Below are positions 42,088 through 52,485 of a DNA stretch of 64,000 nt, piece after piece. Below the pieces are notes generated by a model that was not told the origin of the DNA, did no database searches, and saw nothing but the letters and a program-made list of their open reading frames with translations. This DNA is from Chitinophagaceae bacterium (GTDB lineage: Bacteria > Bacteroidota > Bacteroidia > Chitinophagales > Chitinophagaceae). The stretch's first letter is position 1. Each line of letters opens with the position of its first letter. Both the position numbers and the translations under genes were made by a program. Location of the stretch: contig SAIX01000107.1 of NCBI GenBank assembly GCA_004028765.1, positions 84,194 to 148,193 on the forward strand, given 5' to 3'.

Positions 42088-42759
42088 TCACCCCTCTGCA
42101 ATCCCCCTGTTCAAAAACATAACCAACGGCTGCAATGTTTCAAATGCAGCCGTTATCTTTTTTACGGCATCTTTGGATGTGAGGTCGGCATCGGAGAGAT
42201 GCGCCGTTCCCACCCAGCTTTTCAGTTTGATATATTCAATAGCGGGATTGTCTTTCTCATAGCCTTTCGGTTCGCGGCTCAATGCCATGCCTTCGCCTCT
42301 TTCTAATTCTCCATAAACCGACCTGAATTTTTTACCGCTTACGATTTTATGGAACTCCTCCCAGTTGTAATCAATTTCCTGGCGGATCTTTTTGAGTGTA
42401 TCGGGCTCGCCCATATACGATCCGCCTCCCATAAAACAACCACCGGGTTCAATATGAAGGTAATAACCAGCCAATGGCGATTTTTTTCCGCCACTGCAGA
42501 GATAGGCGCCCATATTGGTTTTATAAGGGTCTTTGTTTTTACTGAATCGAACATCGCGGTTAATGCGGAACATACAGTCTTTGGCAGTAAGGTGTAAAAT
42601 CGTTTCATCTTTTTTCCCGAAGCTTTTGATCACTGCATCCACCAGCGCCGCCACATCTGCTTTGGCGGCTTCATATTGTTTGCGGTTTTTTTCGAACCAG
42701 TCGCGGTGATTGTTTTTTGTAAGGTCTTTCAGAAATTTGAACGTGGATATTTGTAACAT
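42088..42759 (-). CDS. DUF2461 domain protein
   Basis: A 223-residue cytoplasmic protein of the DUF2461/TIGR02453 family: FLKDLTKNNHRDWFEKNRKQYE (9-30), FRINRDVRFSKNKDPYKTNMGA (about 63-84) and PLAGYYLHIEPGG. The conserved Arg/Lys-rich motifs suggest binding of a phosphate or nucleic acid, but no activity is established. It shares the strand with ligA, 34 bp downstream of the ligA stop. Confidence 0.85.
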   Translation of the reverse strand: MLQISTFKFLKDLTKNNHRDWFEKNRKQYEAAKADVAALVDAVIKSFGKKDETILHLTAKDCMFRINRDVRFSKNKDPYKTNMGAYLCSGGKKSPLAGYYLHIEPGGCFMGGGSYMGEPDTLKKIRQEIDYNWEEFHKIVSGKKFRSVYGELERGEGMALSREPKGYEKDNPAIEYIKLKSWVGTAHLSDADLTSKDAVKKITAAFETLQPLVMFLNRGIAEG

Positions 42760-42793
42760 GATTGTATGTGTTATTGGCTTGAGCGGTAAAATT

Positions 42794-44920
<2,127 letters not shown>

Positions 44921-45029
44921 TTAAAGGTAAGCAGTGCGAAGAAACCCGGCTGGATTTTGCAGGCCAAAAAAAGAAACTTTGTATCTTGTTGCCCCCGACG
45001 CGTAAGCAAAGATTGTTATTGTAACTGCC

Positions 45030-45770
45030 ATGACCCGAAAAAATGCTGCACCTGCTGTTCATGAACCCCATCTCGTAAAAGATGCCCTTTCATTGGTTAC
45101 ATCCTACCCGACTGTTCCGCTTACGGTAGACTGTGCAATCTTTGGATTTGAAGAGAACAAATTAAAAGTATTGCTGATCAAAAGCGATCTCGAAGTGTTC
45201 AGCGGGCGCTTATCCCTGCTGGGAGATATCGTAAAAGACAATGAAGAACTCGATGACGCCGCTTACCGCGTTTTAAAAGAACGTACGGGGATGAATGATG
45301 TATACCTGGAACAGGTGCACACGTTTGGTCACCCGGCACGGCACCCCGGCGGAAGGGTTATTACGGTAGCCTATTGTTCGTTGCTCAATATCAATCACCA
45401 TGAACTCAAGATCCACGACAATGATCTTCACTGGCATTCGGTTTCATCCTTAAAAGAAATGGCTTTTGACCATAAGGAGATCGTGGATACCTGTTATGCC
45501 TGGCTCCAGAAAAGGATACAGGAACACCCGCTCGGTTTTAACCTGCTGCCTGATAAATTTTCCTTGCGTGAATTGCAGAACCTGTATGAAGCGATTTTGG
45601 GTATTTCGCTCGATAGGCGCAATTTCAGAAAGAAATTCGCTTCGATGGACCTGCTGATCGATATCGATGAAATGGAACAGGATGTACCGCACCGCCCCGG
45701 TAAACTGTACAAGTTCAATTTCGAAAAATACGAGAAGAGCAAGCGCAAATGGGTGGGCATCGATTTCTGA
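45030..45770 (+). CDS. Nudix-domain transcriptional regulator (NrtR-like)
   Basis: A 246-residue protein with an N-terminal Nudix fold (about 30-160) and a C-terminal winged helix (about 165-240, FSLRELQNLYEAILGISLDRRNFRKKFASM). The Nudix box reads GDIVKDNEELDDAAYRVLKERTGM, lacking the Arg-Glu and Glu-Glu pair needed for hydrolysis, so it is probably a ligand sensor. NrtR-type proteins bind ADP-ribose-like ligands and control NAD or sugar metabolism. Its targets are unclear here; it is divergent from ligA. Confidence 0.83.
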   Translation: MTRKNAAPAVHEPHLVKDALSLVTSYPTVPLTVDCAIFGFEENKLKVLLIKSDLEVFSGRLSLLGDIVKDNEELDDAAYRVLKERTGMNDVYLEQVHTFGHPARHPGGRVITVAYCSLLNINHHELKIHDNDLHWHSVSSLKEMAFDHKEIVDTCYAWLQKRIQEHPLGFNLLPDKFSLRELQNLYEAILGISLDRRNFRKKFASMDLLIDIDEMEQDVPHRPGKLYKFNFEKYEKSKRKWVGIDF

Positions 45771-45874
45771 TCTATCAATCATATCCCGGCATTCAGTAAC
45801 GGGAAGATGCAACGTTTTATCTTTTTCCGGATTGTCGGCACGTTCCTGTACATTTACCAAATAACGCAAGCGCT

Positions 45875-46750
45875 ATGTTATATTCCATGACGGGTTACGG
45901 CAGGTCGGAGCAGACGCTGGGTGATAAAACCTATCTCGCTGAAGTTCGCTCACTGAACGGCAAACAGTTCGACCTCCGCCTCAGTTTACCCGCTTTACTG
46001 AAGCCCTATGAATTTGAAGTGCGTAATATCCTGAACGAAGGTTTGCAGCGCGGCAGCGTGGAATGTACCATCACCATCAAACACAATGGTGCAGGTAAAC
46101 CTGTATCCATCAACACCGATCTTGCCAAAGCTTATTTTGAACCGGTGGCACGCCTGGCAGATGAACTGAAACTGGAAACAGGTGACATACTCAGTACCAT
46201 ATTGAAATTGCCGGATGTGATCACTCCCTCAACAGAAATGCTGACGGATGATGAATGGAAATTTTTTGAAACAGTTTTAAAGGAAGCGATCGCCGATCTG
46301 AACGCACACCGGATGGATGAGGGTAAATCGATAGAGGCGGACCTGCTGCTGCGTATCGCCAATATTGAAAAAAACCAGGCTGATATTGCGGCAATGGAAC
46401 CGCAACGCCGGATCAAGATCCGGGAAGGGCTGGTAAAAGTGATGGAAGAACATGTAGGGAAAGAAAATTATGATGCCAACCGGCTGGAGCAGGAACTGAT
46501 TTATTATATCGAAAAGATCGACATCAGCGAAGAACAGGTTCGTTTAAAAAACCATTGCGATTATTTCAGGTTGGTACTGGCTGAGAAAGAGATCAGCAAG
46601 GGTAAAAAACTTTCATTTATCCTCCAGGAATTTGGCAGGGAGATCAATACCACAGGTTCAAAAGCCTATGATTCCGCGATCCAGAAATCGGTGATACTGA
46701 TGAAAGATGAGCTTGAAAAAGCCAAAGAACAGATATTGAATGTGCTTTAA
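45875..46750 (+). CDS. yicC: YicC family endoribonuclease
   Basis: A 291-residue protein with the YicC signature MTGYGR at the start and LSFILQEFGREINTTGSKAYDSAI (about 248-271) at the end. E. coli YicC acts as an endoribonuclease on small RNA; its general role is RNA turnover. In many genomes gmk follows it, but here gldH does, with its own promoter element. Confidence 0.9.
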   Translation: MLYSMTGYGRSEQTLGDKTYLAEVRSLNGKQFDLRLSLPALLKPYEFEVRNILNEGLQRGSVECTITIKHNGAGKPVSINTDLAKAYFEPVARLADELKLETGDILSTILKLPDVITPSTEMLTDDEWKFFETVLKEAIADLNAHRMDEGKSIEADLLLRIANIEKNQADIAAMEPQRRIKIREGLVKVMEEHVGKENYDANRLEQELIYYIEKIDISEEQVRLKNHCDYFRLVLAEKEISKGKKLSFILQEFGREINTTGSKAYDSAIQKSVILMKDELEKAKEQILNVL

Positions 46751-46772
46751 CTCAGAAACCTTCCGCATTTTC

Positions 46773-46780
46773 TATCTTTG
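46773..46780 (+). promoter_or_regulatory. -7 promoter element TATCTTTG of gldH
   Basis: Exact TAnnTTTG match, 15 bp before the TTG start of gldH; very short leader expected. Confidence 0.55.
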
Positions 46781-46795
46781 TACAAATCCGGTTAA

Positions 46796-47260
46796 TTGAA
46801 AAAGTTTGTTTTGTTCCTGTTCGTTGCCGCGGGCATCTATGCCTGTAACACACTTGATGTGTACGAAAAAACCGTCTCTTTCCCCACACACGAATGGAAG
46901 GGCAGTGATAAGTCTTCATTTCAGTTTGCAATAGAAGATACCGCGTCTCTTTATAATATTTTTGTGGTGCTGCGTCATGAGGATGCATATCACTTCAATA
47001 ATATCTGGCTCAGTATCGGTACGCAATCACCGGGGGATACCATAAAAACACAACTGGTCAATGTGCAGCTGGCCGACAATAAAAAAGGGTGGCTTGGCAC
47101 AGGAATGGATGATGTATACGATCACCGCGCAAAGATCACCCGGATGCCCGTAAAACTTAAAAAAGGCAATTATACATTCACACTTCAGCAGATCATGCGG
47201 GAAGAGCCTTTGCAGAAAATCCTCAGTGCCGGCATCCGTGTCGAAAAAATAAAGCCATGA
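46796..47260 (+). CDS. gldH: Gliding motility lipoprotein GldH
   Basis: A 154-residue lipoprotein, signal peptide with acylated Cys17 (AGIYAC). KTVSFPTHEWKGSDKSSFQF and NIFVVLRHEDAYHFNNIWLSI are GldH hallmarks. GldH is needed for gliding and for the type IX secretion system in Flavobacterium, but homologues also occur in non-gliding Bacteroidota. The start is TTG: the preceding in-frame codon is TAA, and no ATG is available before the signal peptide. Its stop overlaps the kinase start by 4 bp (ATGA). Confidence 0.85.
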   Translation: MKKFVLFLFVAAGIYACNTLDVYEKTVSFPTHEWKGSDKSSFQFAIEDTASLYNIFVVLRHEDAYHFNNIWLSIGTQSPGDTIKTQLVNVQLADNKKGWLGTGMDDVYDHRAKITRMPVKLKKGNYTFTLQQIMREEPLQKILSAGIRVEKIKP

Positions 47261-48231
47261 AACGGATACCCCAGAACCTTGCACTCGTATCAATCGTTTA
47301 CTGGGTTTTGCTGCTGTATATGGTTGCCGCTTTGTTCTGGTGGTTTATTGCACTTGATAAACAAAATAAAACCATCAGTGATATCCGTATCAGTGAACTC
47401 ACAATGTCTGACCCCCGCTACGCGGAAAAAAAATCGGTTATAGAAGAATCACGGAAAAGAAAAACAGCACAATACATCGGGGAAGGCTCTACTTTTCTTG
47501 CATTGATTTTAGTAGGAGCAGTATTTGTGTACCGCGCCACACGCCGGCAGATCCGTATGGCACAGCAACAGCAGAATTTTATGATGGCTGTTACACATGA
47601 ATTAAAAACACCCATCGCCGTTACCCAACTGAATCTGGAAACACTGCGCAAGCGGAAACTCGATGAAGAGAAGCAACAGAAACTCATCAACAACACCCTG
47701 CAGGAAGCCAATCGCCTCAATACCCTGTGCAATAATATCCTGCTTGCTTCGCAACTGGATGCAGGGAATTATCACACAAACAAGGAAGAACTCAATTTCA
47801 CGGATCTTGTACAGGGCTGTATCGATGATTTTCAAAACCGCTTTCCGCAGAAACCCCTGATTGAACTCGTGGAAGAAGGCATATACCTCAATGGCGAATC
47901 GCTGTTATTACAAATGCTCGTGAACAACCTGATCGATAATGCACGGAAATATTCCCCCAAAGAATCGGCCATTACGGTTTCACTTTTTGAAGAAGGCAAT
48001 GCGATTGTATTTACGGTGAGCGATGAAGGGCAGGGCGTTTCCCCGGCAGAAAAGCAGCGCATTTTCCAGAAATTTTACCGGGGTGGTGATGAAAATACGC
48101 GTAAAACAAAAGGTACGGGGCTCGGTCTTTACCTTTGCCGTAAGATCGCCGAAAGCCATAAAGCATACATTTCTGTGACAGATAATATGCCCACTGGCAG
48201 TAGTTTTACTGTAAGATTTGAAAAAGGATGA
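47257..48231 (+). CDS. Sensor histidine kinase
   Basis: A 324-residue kinase with two membrane segments (9-32 and 77-93) enclosing a short periplasmic loop of about 45 residues. The dimerisation box AVTHELKTPI has phospho-acceptor His114; N box NNLIDNARKYSP, G1 VSDEGQGV, F and G2 KGTGLGLYL are intact. The small sensor loop suggests sensing of the membrane or a partner protein. Start and stop both overlap neighbours by 4 bp, so gldH, kinase and regulator are translated together. Confidence 0.9.
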   Translation: MKRIPQNLALVSIVYWVLLLYMVAALFWWFIALDKQNKTISDIRISELTMSDPRYAEKKSVIEESRKRKTAQYIGEGSTFLALILVGAVFVYRATRRQIRMAQQQQNFMMAVTHELKTPIAVTQLNLETLRKRKLDEEKQQKLINNTLQEANRLNTLCNNILLASQLDAGNYHTNKEELNFTDLVQGCIDDFQNRFPQKPLIELVEEGIYLNGESLLLQMLVNNLIDNARKYSPKESAITVSLFEEGNAIVFTVSDEGQGVSPAEKQRIFQKFYRGGDENTRKTKGTGLGLYLCRKIAESHKAYISVTDNMPTGSSFTVRFEKG

Positions 48232-48932
48232 GCCAACCCCGTGCAACCATATTACTGGTGGATGACGAAGAAAATCTTCATGAAGCCTTGCGGATGAACC
48301 TGGAGATGGAAGGCTATGAAGTATCTTCTGCCTATACGGGTAACGAGGCACTGGCAAAAATCAATCATGAATATTTTGACCTGATCATCCTCGACGTGAT
48401 GTTGCCGGAAGTGGATGGTATCAGTATTGCAGAAACCGTTCGGGTAAACAATAATGAAGTCCCGATCCTGATGCTGAGCGCGAAAAATTCAGGTGCAGAC
48501 CGTGTACTTGGTTTGAAGAAAGGCGCTGATGATTATCTCACAAAGCCCTTTAACCTGGAAGAGCTGCTGCTCCGCGTGGAAAAACTGCTTGAAAAAAGCA
48601 AACGGATGCAGGTGAAAGAAAATATCGGCGATACATACAGTTTTGGCGAGAACCGCGTCGATTTCAAAGCACAGGACGCCATCACCTGGAACGGGCAACA
48701 GGTAGAACTCAGTAAAAAAGAAGCACAACTGCTGAAGCTGCTGATCGAGAACAAAGGAGAAGTGGTGACCCGCGAAAAAATTTTACAGGTTGTTTGGGGC
48801 TACAATGTATACCCCACCACACGCACCATCGATAATTTTATTCTCAGTTTCCGGAAATATTTTGAAGAAGATTCGCGTAACCCGCGCTATTTCCATTCTG
48901 TAAGGGGCGTTGGATACAAGTATACAGACTGA
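48228..48932 (+). CDS. OmpR/PhoB-type response regulator
   Basis: A 234-residue regulator. Receiver with Asp12-Asp13, phospho-acceptor Asp56 (LIILDVMLP) and Lys in LTKPF; C-terminal winged helix (about 135-232, ELSKKEAQLLKLLIENKGEVVTREKILQVVWG...HSVRGVGYKYTD). It is the evident partner of the kinase encoded just upstream. The family has been linked to RprXY-type systems in Bacteroidota; the target genes are unknown. Confidence 0.92.
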   Translation: MSQPRATILLVDDEENLHEALRMNLEMEGYEVSSAYTGNEALAKINHEYFDLIILDVMLPEVDGISIAETVRVNNNEVPILMLSAKNSGADRVLGLKKGADDYLTKPFNLEELLLRVEKLLEKSKRMQVKENIGDTYSFGENRVDFKAQDAITWNGQQVELSKKEAQLLKLLIENKGEVVTREKILQVVWGYNVYPTTRTIDNFILSFRKYFEEDSRNPRYFHSVRGVGYKYTD

Positions 48933-49081
48933 TTCTTGTACGGCAAAGTCAGAAAGACTAAGGAAGAAATTATCACATGGTCGTTGGATTCTTCTGCTCC
49001 GGTGCAAAAATACGGTGTGGTATTCCGGATCATTTCAGGATTTTAGCAGTAGCCATTACCTTTATTCTTTAATCGCGCCCG

Positions 49082-50413
49082 ATGCCCACCGTCCTGATCA
49101 TTGATGATGAAGAAAAATTACGCTCACTGCTGTCGCGGATCATCACACTCGAAAACTTCGAAGTTTTACAGGCAGGCACACTGCAAACAGGGTTAAGGCT
49201 TCTGCAAAAAACAAATGTGGATGTGGTGCTTTGCGATGTAAAGCTGCCTGATGGCAACGGGGTTGAATTTGTTACAGAACTGAAAAAGCGTTTTCCGCAG
49301 GTAGAAGTGATCCTGTTAACCGCTTACGGTAATATTGCTGATGGGGTGCAGGCAATAAAAAACGGCGCTTTTGATTATATCACCAAAGGCGATGATAACG
49401 ACAGGATCCTGCCGTTGCTGCACCGTGCACTTGAAAAATCGGCCCTGTATAAAAGGCTGACACAACTGGAAGAAAGGGTACAGAAAAAATATGGTTTTGA
49501 TGCCGTGATCGGCCAGTCGAAAGAGATACAGGCCTGCATCGATATAGCGCGTAAAGTAGCTGTAACCGATGCTTCAGTATTGTTACAGGGCGAAACCGGA
49601 ACCGGGAAAGAAGTGTTTGCGCAAGCGATTCACCAGCACAGCCTGCGATCCCGCAAACCTTTTATGGCCATCAACTGCAGCGCGCTCAGCAGCGAATTAC
49701 TCGAGAGCGAATTGTTCGGGCATACAGCCGGGGCTTTTACCGGGGCGATAAAAGATAAACGCGGACTGGTGGAAGAAGCCGATGGCGGCACGCTTTTCCT
49801 GGATGAGATCGGCGATATGCCGATGGAACTGCAAACAAAACTTTTACGCGTACTCGAAAACCATAGCTTTATCCGTGTGGGCAGTACACAAACCACAACT
49901 GTAAATGTCCGTATCGTTGGTGCCACCAATAAAGACCTTACCCTTGAAACAAAAGAAGGCCGTTTCAGGGAAGACCTGTATTACCGGCTGAATACTTTTA
50001 TTATTTCCCTTCCGCCCTTACGGGAAAGAAAAAAAGACATTTTACTCCTGGCCCAGTTTTTCCTCAAACAGTTCTCTTCTAAAGTAAACGGCTCAGTAAA
50101 AGGGATGAGTAAAGAGTTTACTGATCTGCTTACACAGCACAACTGGAAAGGGAATATCCGTGAATTAAAAAACTGTATAGAGCGCGCCGTGATATTGACA
50201 GCCGGTACAGAACTCACCCCCGCTGACCTGCCCGCCGAAATGCGCAATACCGGCACTGATACGGACGGGAACGATCTTAGTCTGGCAGTGGCCGAGAAAA
50301 AACATATCCAGAAAATACTCCGTTACACCAGCGGAAACAAAGCCGAAGCTGCCCGCTTACTCGATATCGGCATCGCCACCCTTTATCGGAAAATCGAGGA
50401 ATATAAACTCTGA
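49082..50413 (+). CDS. Sigma-54-dependent response regulator (NtrC family), probable Kdp regulator
   Basis: A 443-residue activator. Receiver (acidic Asp8-Asp9, acceptor Asp52), AAA+ domain with Walker A GETGTGKE (170-177), sigma-54 contact loop GAFTGA (217-222), Walker B GGTLFLDEIG (235-244), and a C-terminal Fis-type helix-turn-helix (about 400-440). It sits immediately before kdpFABC, whose operon also contains the KdpD sensor half and a histidine kinase, so I infer that it replaces KdpE here. It has its own terminator. Confidence 0.9.
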   Translation: MPTVLIIDDEEKLRSLLSRIITLENFEVLQAGTLQTGLRLLQKTNVDVVLCDVKLPDGNGVEFVTELKKRFPQVEVILLTAYGNIADGVQAIKNGAFDYITKGDDNDRILPLLHRALEKSALYKRLTQLEERVQKKYGFDAVIGQSKEIQACIDIARKVAVTDASVLLQGETGTGKEVFAQAIHQHSLRSRKPFMAINCSALSSELLESELFGHTAGAFTGAIKDKRGLVEEADGGTLFLDEIGDMPMELQTKLLRVLENHSFIRVGSTQTTTVNVRIVGATNKDLTLETKEGRFREDLYYRLNTFIISLPPLRERKKDILLLAQFFLKQFSSKVNGSVKGMSKEFTDLLTQHNWKGNIRELKNCIERAVILTAGTELTPADLPAEMRNTGTDTDGNDLSLAVAEKKHIQKILRYTSGNKAEAARLLDIGIATLYRKIEEYKL

Positions 50414-50435
50414 ACCCTATCAAAATGAGAATCTG

Positions 50436-50460
50436 CCCTTCCAAACCGGAAGGGTTTTTT
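50436..50460 (+). terminator. Terminator between the regulator and kdp genes
   Basis: CCCTTCC / GGAAGGG (50436-50442 / 50448-50454), loop AAACC, six T. The kdp genes therefore need a promoter in 50461-50586. That stretch also holds the palindrome AAACGGGG-CA-CCCCGTTT (50546-50563). Confidence 0.85.
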
Positions 50461-50586
50461 ATTGTATATAACCGGGCCGGGAAAATGAAAATATTGGCAA
50501 ACGCTTACCCAGAAAGGGTTTTGGCGGACCGGCCCCTGAAAAATAAAACGGGGCACCCCGTTTGGCTGATACCTGTAAACCAAAAT

Positions 50587-50667
50587 ATGCTCTACCTCTT
50601 ATTATCTGCTGCCATTGCCGGGTTCTGGCTTTTTTTCAGGGCCATCCGTTTTTTTGAAAACATCTAA
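50587..50667 (+). CDS. 26-residue single-span membrane peptide at the head of the kdp operon
   Basis: ATG at 50587, stop at 50665-50667. It begins MLYLLLSAAIAGFWLFFR and ends AIRFFENI: one transmembrane helix followed by a short polar tail. It lies 9 bp before kdpF and after the terminator at 50460, so it is placed to be the first gene of the operon. Its size and form resemble KdpF, which stabilises the KdpABC complex, but it lacks the PEKF-type end. Function unknown. It could be an accessory subunit or a translated leader. Confidence 0.6.
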   Translation: MLYLLLSAAIAGFWLFFRAIRFFENI

Positions 50668-50676
50668 AACCAGTAT

Positions 50677-50754
50677 ATGCTCATCCTTTTCATCGTTGCC
50701 ATACTCGTATTCGCTTATCTCTGTTACGTATTGGTAAAACCGGAAAAATTTTAA
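50677..50754 (+). CDS. kdpF: K+-transporting ATPase subunit KdpF
   Basis: A 25-residue single-helix peptide starting MLILFIVAILVFAYLCYVL and ending VKPEKF. The end Y-x2-VL-x-KPEKF is the KdpF signature. KdpF binds KdpA and stabilises the KdpFABC complex. The stop lies 3 bp before the kdpA ATG. Confidence 0.88.
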   Translation: MLILFIVAILVFAYLCYVLVKPEKF

Positions 50755-50757
50755 ATC

Positions 50758-52467
50758 ATGGCTATGTATTCAGAAATCACGGGCCCGCTGCTCGTTTTGA
50801 TTGGTACCATTCTTTTCGCGATACCCCTGGGCCGTTATATCGGGAAACTATATAATGGTGAATCGGTGTGGACTGATAAAATACTGCAACCCCTCGACAG
50901 GCTGCTCTACTTTTTGGCAGGTGTAAATCCCAACACACCCATGCGCTGGCAGCAACACCTTCGCGCTTTACTTACGATCAATCTCGTGTGGTTTCTTTTT
51001 TCCATGTTTGTATTGATGAATATGGGATGGCTGCCACTGAACCCGGATCAGAACCCATCGATGTCTGCCGATCTCGCATTTAATACTTCCATCAGTTTTA
51101 TCTCGAATACCAATCTCCAGCATTACTCGGGTGAAAGCGGGGTTTCTTATCTCGGTCAGCTCGTACTGGTGCTGTTTCAGTTCATCAGCGCCGGTGCAGG
51201 CATGGCAGTATGTGCTGTGGTGTTTAAAGCCATGAAAGAAAAACAAGGCACGCAACTCGGCAATTTTTATTTCTATTTTGTAAGAAGCTGTACACGGGTA
51301 CTGCTGCCGCTTTCAATTGTTTTATCGGTGATCCTGTTATTCAGGGGTGTGCCGATGACTTTCCAGGGGAAAGACCAGTTTATTTCATTACAGGGCGATA
51401 CCTTACATGTATCACGCGGGCCATCTGCTGCGATGATCGCTATCAAACAACTGGGAACCAACGGCGGCGGTTTTTTTGGTGCCAATTCGGCCCACCCGCT
51501 TGAAAACCCCGATGCCATTACAAACGCTTTTGAGAACAGTGCCATCTTCCTGATCCCTGTTGCCATGATTTTCGCTCTCGGCTATATGCTGAAAAGAAGA
51601 AAACTGGCCTGGATGATTTTTGGTGTGATGACCATAGGGGTACTTTTGTTACTGATACCCACCATACAGCAGGAGATGAATGGCAACCCTGCGATCCGAT
51701 CACTGGGCATTGCCCAGCCATTGGGAAGTATGGAAGGAAAAGAAGTCCGCTTTGGTTCGGCCGCTTCCGCTTTCTGGGCCATCACCACTACCTGTACCTC
51801 TAATGGAAGTGTGAATGCGATGCATGATAGTCTTACACCCCTTAGCGGAATGTTCGCCATGCTTGGCATGATGATCAATGCTTTCTGGGGCGGCGTAGGT
51901 GTTGGCTTCTTAAACTTTTATGTATTTATCATCATTGCTGTTTTTATCAGCGGATTGATGGTGGGCCGCACACCGGAATTTCTCGGTAAAAAAATAGAGG
52001 CAAAAGAAATGAAGATCGCTTCTATTATTGCATTGCTGCACCCGTTGCTGATACTTGCCGGAACAGCGCTTTCCTCTTACCTGTATGCGCATCACCCGCA
52101 GGAATATGCCGGCTGGCTGAATAACAGCGGTAACCATGGTTTCAGTGAAATGCTGTACGAGTATACTTCCTCTTCTGCCAATAACGGCAGTGGTTTTGAG
52201 GGATTGGGTGATAATACGCCCTGGTGGAATATCAGTTGCGGTGTTGTTATGTTACTCGGCCGCTTCCTGCCCATCATTGGCCCTGTGGCCATCGCAGGTA
52301 TACTCGCCAATAAAAAACAGGTCCCCGAAACAGCAGGCACCCTGCGTACCGATACGGCCACATTTGGTATCATGACATTCGCCGTGATCTTTATCGTGGC
52401 TGCCTTGTCTTTTTTCCCTGCACTGGCACTGGGCCCGCTGGCAGAATATTTCGGAATCATTCATTAA
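50758..52467 (+). CDS. kdpA: K+-transporting ATPase subunit KdpA
   Basis: A 569-residue channel-like subunit of the high-affinity Kdp potassium pump with about ten membrane helices. Pore-loop motifs are recognisable: NTNLQHYSGES (first), GTNGGGFFGANS (second), TTCTSNGSVN (third) and SANNGSGFEG (fourth), which build the K+ selectivity filter. Normal length. kdpB starts 18 bp downstream. Confidence 0.96.
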   Translation: MAMYSEITGPLLVLIGTILFAIPLGRYIGKLYNGESVWTDKILQPLDRLLYFLAGVNPNTPMRWQQHLRALLTINLVWFLFSMFVLMNMGWLPLNPDQNPSMSADLAFNTSISFISNTNLQHYSGESGVSYLGQLVLVLFQFISAGAGMAVCAVVFKAMKEKQGTQLGNFYFYFVRSCTRVLLPLSIVLSVILLFRGVPMTFQGKDQFISLQGDTLHVSRGPSAAMIAIKQLGTNGGGFFGANSAHPLENPDAITNAFENSAIFLIPVAMIFALGYMLKRRKLAWMIFGVMTIGVLLLLIPTIQQEMNGNPAIRSLGIAQPLGSMEGKEVRFGSAASAFWAITTTCTSNGSVNAMHDSLTPLSGMFAMLGMMINAFWGGVGVGFLNFYVFIIIAVFISGLMVGRTPEFLGKKIEAKEMKIASIIALLHPLLILAGTALSSYLYAHHPQEYAGWLNNSGNHGFSEMLYEYTSSSANNGSGFEGLGDNTPWWNISCGVVMLLGRFLPIIGPVAIAGILANKKQVPETAGTLRTDTATFGIMTFAVIFIVAALSFFPALALGPLAEYFGIIH

Positions 52468-52485
52468 TGCTGTAACCTGATCAAT

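Noticed and set aside
50490..50570. Possible sigma-54 promoter (-24/-12) for the kdp operon, at TTGGCAAACGCTTACC or GGGGCACCCCGTTTGG
   Set aside because: Both have the GG at -24 but not the GC at -12 at the required 10-bp spacing. I cannot claim a site, although the NtrC-type regulator makes one likely.
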